Of a DNA stretch of 64,000 nt, positions 1 to 9,884 are shown one piece after another. The stretch spans positions 382,894,687 to 382,958,686 of the forward strand of contig JAUMIR010000001.1 in NCBI GenBank assembly GCA_030847615.1, written 5' to 3'. The stretch comes from Gambelia wislizenii (Eukaryota; Chordata; Lepidosauria; Squamata; Crotaphytidae). Below the pieces are notes generated by a model. The model was not told the origin of the DNA, did no database searches, and saw only the letters and a list, made by a program, of their open reading frames with translations. Position numbers and translations under genes: made by a program. The first letter of the stretch is position 1. Each line of letters starts with the position of its first letter.

Positions 1-1562
1 TACATCCAGTGAGCACACTAGGGAAGTGGAAGTCTCCACCAGCATATTGGTGCTGTCATCAGTCGCTATTTCCTCCTCAGTGCACAAGGCTGTGTGGGAC
101 CATCAAGTTGAGTACCCTTCTGAAATTATATGATTACCACTGAATGGGACTAGCAACCAATTTGAAGTTAACCAAGTTGGAGACAAAGTTCAAAGCATTT
201 CTGTTAAACTGTTTATGCAAAAAACCAATCTTTATGTTTTTTTTTATAAAATCCAGACTCTTCATGAATTATTTCCCTTACTAGTATATATTTGGCCTGC
301 TAATCTTGTAAGTAAACACACACCCATACAAGTTCTATCCATCGCAAGTCAAACCCCAGTCCAATGAAGGGGTAAGGGAGATGTTTGACATAAAGGTGGC
401 AACTGTGGAACTGCAGTCACCACAGATATTGATTTGGTGGCAGTGTGACAAGGCAGCCAGGCAGAACAGTGATGTAAATTCAGCTGGTGCGCCTGCGCGT
501 CACAGCCACCACCTGTCACATTGCTTGATCAGTCTCTCCTGACAGCTGATCAGAAGGATAGGTGGCAAGAGTGAACAGGCAGCTGTGACTGCTCCTCCAT
601 GCTTCTATTGCTGCTTGTTTGAGCATAGGATGGATGTGTCAGCAGTGATAGTGAGAGGGAAGTATAGACAGGTCAAGAATTGGTCATGAGGCTGCTGAGT
701 CACGGGCTCTAATCAGGATTGCCCAAGGATAATAAACTTTACTAATGTACTAGATGATGCCTAAGATCATTTGTTCTATAACAAGTTCATTTCTTTTCAG
801 GCACATTCATGACCACTAATGTTTATTCCATTCTGATGTAGGTGTCATTCTACTTGTTCAAACAAGGATTACCTAAAAAAGGATTACCTTTGTTATTACA
901 TTGAATGTGAAATATGATTTCTCTCCCTTTTTTGCAGTTATTTTCCATGACACAACAAGGACTTCTTCTATGGATGGAGCATTTGTTGTCCATAACATTT
1001 TATATATTGCATGACTATTCTGAGATTTCTTTGCACTTTTGATTATTGTTATTTTTGGAGGAAAATCATCTACTTCTGCAACAACATATGGCCAAATCAA
1101 AAACTGATTAATTTGATTACAATATACTAGATTGGGTGGGTTTAAAAAAATAATATATCAAAATATTTAGTATAATGTTTTCGTGAAAACACACTAAGCC
1201 AGTTAGCAATAGGCATTGCCCCTTGTTGCAAATTAAGTTGAACTCTTTTGAAAGTAGTTATGAGCATAGTAGTAAATTAGTAAGCCATTTTACACTTCAC
1301 TTAATTTTATTTCAATAGTTTATAATGATTAATTACTTCATGCAAGGAGCAGGGACTTGAGAATAATCTAAGCTGAATTCCTTCATATACTAGTCAATGA
1401 TAGAAATTGCTCAGCCTGTGTCTTCCACAAAAACAAAATAGTAGCAATTAATCAAGGAGACAGCACATATATAGCTGTGTACAGTGCAAGGCATGTGCCT
1501 GGTAAGGTTGTTCCCCCTTCTTCACAGCTCAGTCCTATTCATGTCTTCTCAAGAATAACTGC
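1..1562. other. Unassigned AT-rich non-coding stretch
   Basis: I see no gene, RNA gene or recognisable repeat with clear boundaries here. The short open frame near 873-1100 (minus) has no recognisable domain and is typical of chance frames in AT-rich DNA. Confidence 0.5.
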
Positions 1563-2476
1563 TGTTACCATGCCCTACAACTCCCCTCACTATAATATCT
1601 CATAACTGGCAATTTTGGACACGTCAAGGGTTCTAGTAGACCAGGATGATCCAAAGTGAGGTCAAATGGGAGGTCACAAGGACTTGGGAAGGTATCTTAG
1701 AAATATTTTAGTAAATACACACAAGCTTGGATTAAGCAGAACCCCTAGTAAACAAAACCCTAATGGAAGTTTGTGCTAATGCCTTCTTGGGCTCCTTGGC
1801 AATGAGTCACACATCCTAAACAATCAAGTGACCTATACAACCCAGATCCCCAGGAAATATCCCTCAGATATTTCCCCCCTCCTGTCCTACAATGTGAGGT
1901 TGTCACAAACCTATCAATTTCTATCACTCAGCCATTTAAGACAATCAGTGGAGTTTCAATCTCCTTTGTTCCTCCTGTGGGAATGTCATTTCGCCATTGT
2001 TGTAGCCAAAACGAGCCTTCAAGGTATGAAATGGATTATAAATATCCAAGCCAATAGCAACATGTGCCACTGTGGACAACACCCGGCCACTCTCTCTGTT
2101 GGGGTGCCCACAGATTGGACTTCCAATGCCACCCTCAGATTTCTGTGTGAGTACTTTGCTCCTGTTCAGACTGGTAACTATTGCTCTATCTCTCAAATCT
2201 ATTCCTCTATCCAACCTTTCTGCCTTAAACTCTTCAATAGCCTAGTTCTTGTGAGCCTATGTTGCATGTGTGATTGCTTTCCATGTTGTTTTCCAATAAA
2301 AAACAATTTATTTCACTTTAAACTGGAGTTTTCCAAAGTTAGTACTGGTATGCATAGGTGAAAAGTCCTGAGGTTACCTGCCTCTCCCAGCATTCCATTT
2401 GAGCTAATAATAATTTCCCCAGCAAATATTATCTCAAAAGTGGGACCCTAAAACACCCCCATCTCTTCAGGTAACA
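1563..2476 (+). repeat. Solo LTR (LTR1) of an endogenous retroelement
   Basis: The 914-bp unit begins TGTTAC and ends GTAACA, the short terminal inverted repeat expected of an LTR, and is flanked by CTGC on both sides (1559-1562 and 2477-2480), a 4-bp target duplication of retroviral type. A TATA-like element (TTATAAATATC) near 2036 and a CAATAAA poly(A) signal near 2296 give a U3-R-U5 layout. Three other copies in this window (18490-19570 minus, about 25906-27159 plus, about 35180-35836 plus) share the TATA region, the poly(A) region and the terminal segment. There is no internal coding region or second LTR nearby, so it is a solo LTR. The 177-residue open frame at 1828-2361 lies wholly inside it and is rejected as a gene. 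The retroelement family was not identified. Confidence 0.75.
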
Positions 2477-2769
2477 CTGCAACTAAATTGGATGGGGTGT
2501 ACTCTTAGTTTAGTATTTGTGGTGCCAATCCCAATTTAGTAAGCCACATTGCGCTCAACTACAGTAAATAATAATAAGACAACCATAAGATACATTTGTA
2601 TGGGAGTAAAACACTCAATACAGCTGCATTAAGAAGTTTATTCTATTAACTGGAAATATTTCCACACATCTGTCACCATAAGTAACTATAGTAAGGATAT
2701 AGACAACAAGCATATTAAAATACCTCATAAGTATGACTTAGAATGGAACTAACGTCTGGTTGAGCCCCC

Positions 2770-2973
2770 TAAATACTCTGAAGGTACCAGAACCCATATG
2801 ATTTTGGAAGCTAAACAGAAATTCGGCCCTGTTAGTACTTGGAAGGGAGACTTCCAGGAAATACAAAGTATGATAAACTGTTCAGAGGAAGGCAATGGCA
2901 AACCAACTCCCTACCTAAGAAACCTATGAAATTCATAGGGTCTCCACAAGTTGGCAGGTGGCCTGAAGGCACC
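2770..2973 (+). mobile_element. 5S rRNA-derived SINE
   Basis: The head from about 2785 to 2865 resembles 5S rRNA: it reads GGAAGCTAAACAG, then TTAGTACTTGGAAGGGAGAC, which matches the internal promoter region of 5S rRNA genes with a few changes. It is followed by a tail with GGCAATGGCAAACC and a ...GTTGGCAGGTGGCCTGAAGGCAC ending, as in 5S-headed squamate SINEs. Such SINEs are transcribed by RNA polymerase III from the internal promoter and depend on a LINE for retrotransposition. The copy has substitutions throughout the 5S part, so it is not a functional 5S gene. Confidence 0.75.
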
Positions 2974-3059
2974 TAGTTTACTTAAATGTCCGATAGGCAA
3001 AAGAGCAGGGGTATGAGCTACGTGGAAAGAAAATGGCACAGCCTGTTCTTGTGCCTTTA

Positions 3060-4046
3060 ATAACAGTTTGGTTTCCAATCAAATAATTACCAAAAGATAG
3101 CCATCCAGCCTCTGTTTAAAAATCTCCCAAGAAGGAGATTCCACTATATACCGAGGCAGTGTATTCCACTTCCAAACAGCTCATACTGTCAGGAGTTCTT
3201 CCTAATGTTTAGGTGGAATCTCTTTGTCCTGTAGTTTGAATCCATTGCTCTGTGTCCTAGTCTCTGGGGCAACAGAAAACAAGCTTGCTCCATCCTCAGT
3301 GTGACATCCCTTCAATATTTAAACATGGCTATCATGTCATGTGTCAGCCTTCTCTTCTCCAAGCGAAACATACCCAGGTACCTAAGCCACTCCTCATAGG
3401 GCACAGATTCCAGACCTCCCACTATTTTGGTCGCCCTCCTCTGGACACATTCCAGCTTCTCAATATCCTTCCTGAATTGTGGTGCCCAGAACTGGACACA
3501 GTATTCCAGGTAAGGTCTGACCAAAGCAGAATAGAGTGGCACTATTACTTCCCTTGATCTAGACACTATACTCCTATTAATGCAGCCTAGAATCACATTG
3601 GCCTTTTTAGATGCTGCATCACACTGCTGACTCATGTTCAGTTTGTGGTCCACTAAGACTCCTAGATCCCCTTTGCATGTACTGCCATCAAGCTATATGT
3701 CATCCATCCTATATCTGTGCATTTCATTTTTAGTGCCCAAGTGTAATATCCTACATTTCTTGCTGTTGAAATCAATTTTGTTAGTTTTGGCCCAGCTTTC
3801 TAATGTGTTGAGGTCATTTTGGATTCTGATCCTGTCCTCTGAGGTATTAGCTACCCCTCCTAATTTGGTGTCATTTGAAAACTTGATAAGCATGCCCTCT
3901 ATTCCCTCATCCAAGATAAAGATGTTGAATAGCACTGGACCCAGGAAATAACCCTGTGGCACCCCACTGGTCACTTCTCTCCAGGATGAAGAGGAGCCAT
4001 TGGTGACTACCCTTTGGGTTCAGTCAGTCAACCAATTACAAATTCC
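3060..4046 (-). pseudogene. CR1 LINE fragment, ORF2 reverse transcriptase C-terminal half
   Basis: On the minus strand two open pieces (3974-3693 and 3653-3312) read as CR1 ORF2. They include TSGVPQGYFLGPVLFNIFI, the catalytic region with KFSNDTKLGG where active CR1 copies have FADDTKLGG, and the C-terminal [19 protein letters not shown] and VQRRATKIV motifs. The core aspartate pair is altered (SND instead of ADD) and there are stops between the pieces, so the copy is dead. The 5' end is truncated just after the motif upstream of GVPQG, and the 3' end stops within the 3' untranslated region without the usual ATTCTATG tail. A second CR1 fragment in opposite orientation abuts it at 4046. Confidence 0.9.
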
Positions 4047-4255
4047 ACCTAAAGATTAGGAAGAACTTCCTGATGGTAAGAGCTGTTTGGAAGTGGAATA
4101 CACTGCCTCAGAGTTTGGTGGAGTCTCCTTCTTTAGAGTTGTTTAAACAGGGGCTGGATGGCTATCTGTCAGGAATGCTTCGATTGTGTGCTCCTGCATA
4201 GCAGAAGGATGGACTGGATGGCCCTTTAGGTCTCTTCCAACTCTATGATTCTATG
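4046..4255 (+). mobile_element. CR1 LINE 3' end
   Basis: About 210 bp of CR1 3' terminus in plus orientation, covering the last codons (TTCCACCTAAAGATTAGGAA region) and the 3' untranslated region. It ends in CTATGATTCTATG, the short ATTCTATG repeat characteristic of CR1. It lies head to head with the minus-strand CR1 fragment upstream. The two overlap in consensus content, so they are two insertions, not one 5'-inverted copy. Confidence 0.85.
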
Positions 4256-4351
4256 CCTGCTGAGCTGTAATCCAAAAATGCAATTTTCCCAAGATGTGCA
4301 ATATTTGTGCCCACTGACTACAACTGTTTCTTTCCATTCTGGAAATGTGTA

Positions 4352-4820
4352 GGGATCACCAGCAGTGAGGCCATGATATTGAGAACACAGCTGCATTGGG
4401 CAGGATGGAGGACCATAGCCTCCCCAAAATAGTACTCTACGGAGAACTCGCCATGGGTCAGCATAAGAGGGTCGCTCCAAAAAAGCGATACAAGGACTCC
4501 CTGAAACAACATCTGAGACTCGGCCAAATTGATCACCAACAATGGTCCGCCCTGGCCTCATATCGGGAGCCATGGAGACGCACTATCCACAACACTGCAG
4601 CCTTTATTTGAGAACTGACTCTGAACAAGTCTTGAAGAGAAATGACTACGCAGAAAGAATCACAACCCGGAAACATCACCCAAGGAGACCTTCTGCTGTG
4701 CTTTCTGCAGCCGGACTTGTTTATCTCGGATTGGCCTTTTTAGTCATCAGCGCGCTTGCAGAAAGCGAGGGATGAATCCTTCCTGAATCTTCGTTTGCGA
4801 AGAAAAGCCAGAGAGGAAAT
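4352..4820 (+). pseudogene. LINE 3' end, same family as 6235-8500
   Basis: The segment from GATCACCAGCAGTGAGG to GAAGAAAAGCCAGAGAG matches the 3' part of the larger LINE at 8023-8490 and the fragment at 47494-47793. It encodes the post-RT C-terminal region (frames with GRMEDHSLPKIVLYGELAMG and KKRYKDSL) and a terminal Cys/His motif, CAFCSRTCLSRIGLFSHQRA, that looks like a zinc-binding finger. Frameshifts break the frame. It is a 5'-truncated dead copy. Confidence 0.8.
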
Positions 4821-4830
4821 GTTTTACAGA

Positions 4831-6234
4831 TGGGCAGACAATATCTTATGGACCAGCACTGGTCCACAGACCATCACTTTGAGTAGCACTGCTCTAGGTA
4901 ACAGAAAAACAATACAGGTAACAATTAGGATTCATTACATGTGCAAACTTGTAATTGCCCAAAACAAAGTCCTTGACGTTTTTTCTAAAAATTGCGATAC
5001 CTTTGGCAAGCAAGCTAGTATTGTGAGAAGACCTCTTTTCTAAAATGTGAGATAGTGAATAGAGCAAGAGGCATGCATTTTAATTCAAGCTCAGCCATGT
5101 TTGGTAGACTTTCTGCTGGATTTTGCATGTAGGAGTGGGGGGAAACAAAGTCCATAGGGAGGTTTCTAGTAGGCAAAGTATCCCTGTTGTGGGAGGTTAA
5201 AGAATTTTGTACTCAAGTATGAAACTGTGAAAAAGTGAATTCTCCCCAAGGGAAAGCAAAGCTGGAACCAGACCAGTTGTAATTGGGACAAGGAAGGTAT
5301 CTACATGAATAAAATATAGAAAGAGTGCCTGCAATGTCTCTCAGTTGGAGATTTGTTTTTCCTCTTTTAGGTTTTCGTAGCAACACAAACCAGTTGTCAG
5401 CTTACTCAGTGAACTCCAGAAGCAAACTTTCTGGGAATAATACATTCAGCAAGAGTGTGATATATATCTTCTGCTTGTATTCAGCTCAGCATGGATCATG
5501 GTGTCCATTTTCTCATGACATATAGTACAAAGCTAACACTGTAGGAAGGAGCTGGAAAACAAAAGGCCAGGTGGGTTACTTATCAATCGTCTGTGGAACA
5601 AAAAGCTCTTGGATATTTGATCACAAGGGGGATTAAATGAAACAAATAAAAGAGGATACATAAGTGAAAGGAGATTAGTTCATTCATTCATTCATTCATT
5701 CTCCCTATAATTGTGATGTACAGATAACACACGCTCACATGCATTCAATAAATTGCTTTATTGACATAGATTCATGTGTCAGGAACATTGGAAAAGCTGA
5801 AACTGAGCTGCTAAGCTGCTGTGGAACCCAATAATATGGGTTCCAAAGCAGCTTAGAGTATGAATTAAGACAAAGTGTAGCTAAAGCAATATATGGAGCA
5901 AAAGTTTTTGAAAAGAAAAACAAACAAGCAATTCAATTAAGACAAATAGTCCAGTTAAACCACTAATTGGAACCAATTAAAACAAATTTAAAACAGTGCA
6001 AAAGATATAACCACAGCACATTCCATTAAAAGACTTTTGCTATAACATGTTGAGAGGCAAAGGCTTGCATAAATGGTCTTTACCTACTGGCAGAAACATA
6101 CCCTTCAACTGTCCTGATTTAGCAGGGACAGTCCAAATTAAGCCTCTGTCTTTCCAGTTTTTTCAGCTGCTTTTAAAATGACCCAGTTTTTCTCACATCA
6201 TCCCTCTTTCCCCCTTTGTCTTCTCCTTACTTGA
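4831..6234. other. Unassigned non-coding stretch
   Basis: I see no gene. A short ATTC/CATT microsatellite lies at about 5677-5700. The AT-rich segment 5740-6090 resembles the A-rich 3' ends of old L2-type LINEs on the minus strand (runs such as TAAAACAAATTTAAAACAG), but without a clear coding match. Confidence 0.4.
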
Positions 6235-6552
6235 AACATTAATTACTGATCAAGCCTCCATCCTGAATTGATGGGCTGAACATTTTCAAAGTCTCTTTAG
6301 TGCCAACCGAGTAGTCCAAGGCTTAGCTATCCAACATATGATACAAAAACCGATGAAAAATGAATTTGACATAGCTCCTACTTTGGAAGAGACACTTAAG
6401 GCCAGCAGATGAAAAACTACAAAGCAGCTGGGATTGATGGAATCCCATCTGAAGTTTGGAAACACAAAGGTCATGCACTCCATGATAAATTCTACAAACT
6501 CCTTGTGAATTGCTGGGGAAAAGGGGAACTGCCATCAGATCTCTGAGATGCA

Positions 6553-6883
6553 GGAGATTTTCAGACAGGCAAAAATCGCTCCTTGCCGCGCGACCAGCCT
6601 CCCGAAACTGCTGCGCGGCAAGGGTCTTCTTCGGACGACGCTGTGCCTCTGGCGAAACCGTCCGTGTCACTTCCGTGAAGCTTGGGACGGCTCCGCGTCA
6701 TATTTCAATCACGGGCAGCCTCCGTGCTTGAAATATGACGCGGAGCCGTCCCAAGCTTCACGGAAGTGACACGGACGGTTTCGCCAGAGGCACAGCGTCG
6801 TCCGAAGAAGACCCTTGCCGCGCAGCAGTTTCGGGAGGCTGCTCGCGCGGCAAGGAGCGATTTTTGCCTGTCTGAAAATCTCC
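6553..6883. mobile_element. 331-bp near-perfect palindromic DNA element (family A)
   Basis: Termini are GGAGATTTTCAGACAGG and its reverse complement. The whole element is one inverted repeat with arms of about 162 bp around a 7-base loop centred at 6718. Comparing the arms by eye I find only two mismatches. It is flanked by GCA (6550-6552 and 6884-6886). Removing the element and one GCA restores the LINE reading ...LxDAVIITL, so the insertion and its 3-bp duplication are independently confirmed. The interior is CpG-rich, unlike the surroundings. It has no coding capacity and is presumed mobilised in trans. The superfamily is unresolved; 3-bp duplications fit PIF/Harbinger- or CACTA-type transposases. 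Confidence 0.85.
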
Positions 6884-7237
6884 GCAGTCATCATCACCCT
6901 GTACAAGAAGAAAGGAGCAAAATCAGATAGTACAAACTATCGAGTCATAACACTGCTCTCTATTGCTGGAAAAATCCTTGCAAGGATACTCCTGAACAGA
7001 TTAGTTCCTGCTATTGCAGAAGAACTTCTCCCTGAAAGCCAATGTGGCTTCAGAGCCAATAGGAGTACTACAGATATGGTATTTGCCCTTAGACAACTGC
7101 AAGAGAAATGTAGAGAGCAGAACAAGGGTCTCTATGTAACATTTCTCAACCTCACCAAAGCCTTTGACACTGTGAGTAGAAAAGGTCTGTGGCAGAACCT
7201 GGAAAGACTGGGTGTCCCCCCAAATTCCTTAAAATGA
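6815..7237 (+). pseudogene. LINE reverse transcriptase fragment (fingers/palm)
   Basis: The open frame is LINE RT from about residue 24 on (VIITLYKKKG onward). Residues 1-23 are read from the right arm of the inserted palindrome, so the ATG is not a real start. It holds the template-grip region (NYRVITLLSIAGKILARILLNRL), the SQCGFRANRSTTDMVF motif and the first catalytic-aspartate motif in the altered form NLTKAFDTV, where the expected first aspartate (DLTKAFD) is asparagine. The frame continues with shifts into 7305-7802 (GVKQGCVLPPTLF, ...EVNLKKTEVLYQP, YLGSIISSNAKID). The YxDD box is not recognisable; that region reads ELVFTDAAALV, where related elements have a FADDAAL-type box. Confidence 0.85.
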
Positions 7238-7304
7238 TTATCTTGCTACATGAGAGCCAGCAGGGTCAATCAGATATGGCGATGCTCTTTCAGAGCCCTT
7301 TCTA

Positions 7305-7802
7305 TTGACCAATGGAGTGAAGCAAGGTTGTGTTCTTCCACCAACTTTATTTACAATCTTCTTCAGCATGATGCTCCAAAGGCTACAACAGAGTTTGAAG
7401 AAGAAGACGACGACATCTGTATGTTACCATATTGATGGTAGCTTGTTTAACTTAAGCTGCCTGAGGGCTCGCACTAAGACTCTAAGGTATCTAGTTCCTG
7501 AGTTGGTCTTCACAGATGCTGCTGCCCTTGTTGCCCACACAGAAGCAGCTCTGCAGCGCCTAACATCCTGCTTCGCAACAGCTGCAGAGCTGTTTGGGCT
7601 GGAAGTCAACCTGAAGAAAACAGAAGTTCTTTACCAGCCTGTACCACAGGACGAACACCATCATCCCCATATTGCCGTCGGCAAATCTGTGCTTAAGTCC
7701 ATTCAGCGGTTCACCTACCTGGGAAGCATCATCTCCTCAAATGCCAAGATTGACAAAGAGATCGATCATAGATTAGCAAAGGCATATAGTGCATTTGGAT
7801 GA
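7305..7802 (+). pseudogene. LINE reverse transcriptase fragment (palm to thumb)
   Basis: Continuation of the LINE RT in another frame: TNGVKQGCVLPPTLFTIFFSMML (the GVxQGxxLxP motif), a diverged catalytic box (VFTDAAALV), FGLEVNLKKTEVLYQP, and YLGSIISSNAKIDKEIDHRLAKAYSAFG near the end. A stop after FG, where the element continues LYKTVWSNKHLRRS, ends this frame. The C-terminal domain goes on at 7904-8452 with further shifts. Confidence 0.8.
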
Positions 7803-8529
7803 CTTTACAAAACAGTCTGGAGTAATAAACACCTGAGGCGAAGCACATAAATCAGTGTGTATAGAGCCATTGTACTGTCTATTCTCCTTTATGGGTCTAA
7901 AACATGGGTCACCTATCGCCAACACTTACGACTCCTCAAACGCTTTCATCAGCGTTGTATACGCACAATCCTAAATATACACTGGACTATGTGACAAATG
8001 TTGCTGTCCTTGAGCAAGCAGGGATCATCAGCATTGAGGCCATGATATTGAGAACACAGCTGCACTGGGCAGGGCACATTTCTAGGATGGAGGACCATCG
8101 CCTCCCAAAAATAGTACTCTATGGTAAACTCACCATGGGTCAGCATAAGAGGGGTGCTCCAAAAAAAAGCGATACAAGGACTCCCTGGAACATCTCAGGC
8201 TCGGCCATATTGATCACCAACAATGGTCTGCCCTGGCCTCACATCGGGAGGCAAGGATATGCACTATCCATAAAGCTGCAGCCTTATTTGAGAACTCACG
8301 CTGGACAAGTCTTGAAGAGAAACAACAACGCAGAAAGAATCACAACCCAGAAACATCACCCAAGGAGACCTGCTGTGCTTTCTGCAGCCATACGTATTTA
8401 TCTCGGATTGGCCTTTTTAGTCATTAGCACGCTTGCAGGAAGCATGGGATGAGTCCTTCCTGAATCATCGTTTGTTAAGAAAAACCAGAGAGAGAGAGAG
8501 ACTTCAAGTGCTGCAAACTGAATTCAAAG

Positions 8530-8800
8530 CTAACTATTGCAGCATATTTGTTTTTTTCTAATCAATAACTTTTGCCATCTTGACCACAATCTGATGTTGA
8601 TTGGCCACATGTGTCCCAATTTTAGTTGTGAAATGTGGGAGGATATGCAGAAAGAGAGCAGAGAAGTGGCTAGCCTAGCATCCTGAAGAAGAGATTTCCA
8701 AAGTCTAAGAGCATCAGCAAGAAGGCTTTCTCCCATCTCCTCACCAGCCAAGCCTCTAAGGGTGGTGGGATCAAGGTAAAGCCCTCCTCTGAACACTACA
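8530..8800 (-). pseudogene. Old L2-like LINE C-terminal fragment
   Basis: The minus strand reads LDPTTLRGLAGEEMGESL and ADALRLWKSL, resembling the conserved RT C-terminus AxRLWNSLPxE of L2-lineage LINEs. Similar fragments occur at 20690-21100 and 28430-28790. It is decayed and lacks any catalytic motif. Confidence 0.55.
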
Positions 8801-9530
8801 AAATTCTGTTAGGTTCATAAGGGGAAATACAGGCTTTCAGATAGTTCAAAGCCAGCACTTTGAATTCTGCTCGGAAACAGATTAGAAGCCACTGAAGCTG
8901 TTTCAACAAGACAGTTATGTGCCCTCTATAACCAGTCCATCAGCACTCTACATGCAGCATTTAGGTCTGTTGAAATATCCAGATGCCTCTAAATGGATTG
9001 ATTGGGATCAGAGCATGGAAAGGTTAATTTATGAATCACAACATCCATGACCAGTGCCACTCTGGCAGGAATATTCTGGGACTCTGGTCACAAAAAGTAC
9101 ACCCCCCCCCCAAAAAAAATAACACACCTCCATTTGGGACCACTCTTGGAAATATTGATCAGAGTGTCCTGGTATATTTACAGTTTACCTAGCTGAAAGG
9201 AACTGATGAAGAATCTGTATAAGGAACATCTTTGGCACAACTATCTTCAGTCAATGTAGAACCATAATCAGTGGCAAATATCCTGCCTTCCCCAGAGACA
9301 CCTCACACTTCCAGCTGCATGCTGCATCTTTAGACTGGCTATGTAGGAAACGTTGATATGCTTCTGTGGTTTTAAATAGCAAGATGAGGTGCATATTCCA
9401 TAATGAAAGATCCTGTGTTAACAAACAGTTCTTATAAGCCACTCCCAGAGCATTTTTTCCGGCCAACATGCTTCAAATGAACAAAGAGTCCCAGTGACAT
9501 GTATTTCTATGCATTATTTACACAATTCTA
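8801..9530. other. Unassigned non-coding stretch, probably old LINE 3' sequence at its start
   Basis: I see no gene. The left part may continue the minus-strand LINE fragment (TCAGCACTCTACATGCAGCA-like text). A C-run and A-run lie near 9103-9118. Confidence 0.35.
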
Positions 9531-9857
9531 CAGGTTGATTCTCCCTTATCCAAAATGCTTGGGGCCAGAAGCATTTTGATTTTGATTTTGGAATAATTTG
9601 GATTTTGGAATACTTGCGTATACACAATGAGATATCTTGGAGATGGGACCCAAGCCTAAACACAAATTTAATTTATGTTTCATATACACCTTATACACAT
9701 AGCCTGAAGGTAATTTTATACACCCTATTTTTAATAATTTTGTACATGAAACAAAGTTTGTGTACATTGAACCATCAGATAGCAAAGGTGTCACTATCTC
9801 AACCACCCATGTGGACATTTTGGATTTTGTAATATTTTGGAATTCAGACTCAACCTA
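9531..9857 (+). mobile_element. Tigger/pogo-like MITE (MER2-type ends), copy 1
   Basis: The termini are CAGGTTGATTCTCCCTTATC and the reverse complement ...AGACTCAACCTA, flanked by TA on both sides (9529-9530 and 9858-9859), the target of Tc1/mariner-pogo transposases. The interior contains GAGATATCTTGGAGATGGGA and CATATACACCTTATACACAT, which recur in the opposite-strand copy at 58942-59277. The termini resemble the pogo-like Tigger/MER2 elements known from mammals. It is non-autonomous, 327 bp, with no transposase. Confidence 0.8.
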
Positions 9858-9884
9858 TACTATAAAATTAAAAAGTAATAATAA

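Larger units (their letters stand above)
6235..8500 (+). mobile_element. 5'-truncated non-LTR retrotransposon (LINE), interrupted by a palindromic DNA element
   Basis: A LINE copy whose plus-strand frames give an RT in order: a WAEHFQSLFSANR region near 6270; KAAGIDGIPSEVWKH near 6425; the VIITLYKKKGAKSDSTNYR and LLSIAGKILARILLNRL fingers; ESQCGFRANRSTTDMVF; FLNLTKAFDTVSRKGLW; TNGVKQGCVLPPTLF; then the C-terminal domain (TYLGSIISSNAKIDKEIDHR, KHLRRS) and a terminal Cys/His finger near 8370-8435. It ends in a short (GA)n tail near 8500. Several stops and frameshifts show it is inactive. A 331-bp palindrome sits at 6553-6883 inside the RT frame. The precise LINE clade was not determined; YKKKG...NYRGI and the terminal finger are shared with RTE/I-like elements common in animals. 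Confidence 0.85.

Noticed and set aside
1828..2361. 177-residue open frame (plus), longest non-LINE frame at the left end
   Set aside because: It lies wholly inside LTR1 (1563-2476), crosses the TATA and poly(A) regions, has no recognisable domain, and the related LTR copies do not keep the frame.
2785..2865. Possible 5S rRNA gene
   Set aside because: It carries multiple differences from 5S rRNA and is fused to a SINE tail.
6510..6906. Similar short proteins on plus and minus strands around 6510-6906
   Set aside because: They are mirror translations of the palindrome arms, not genes.
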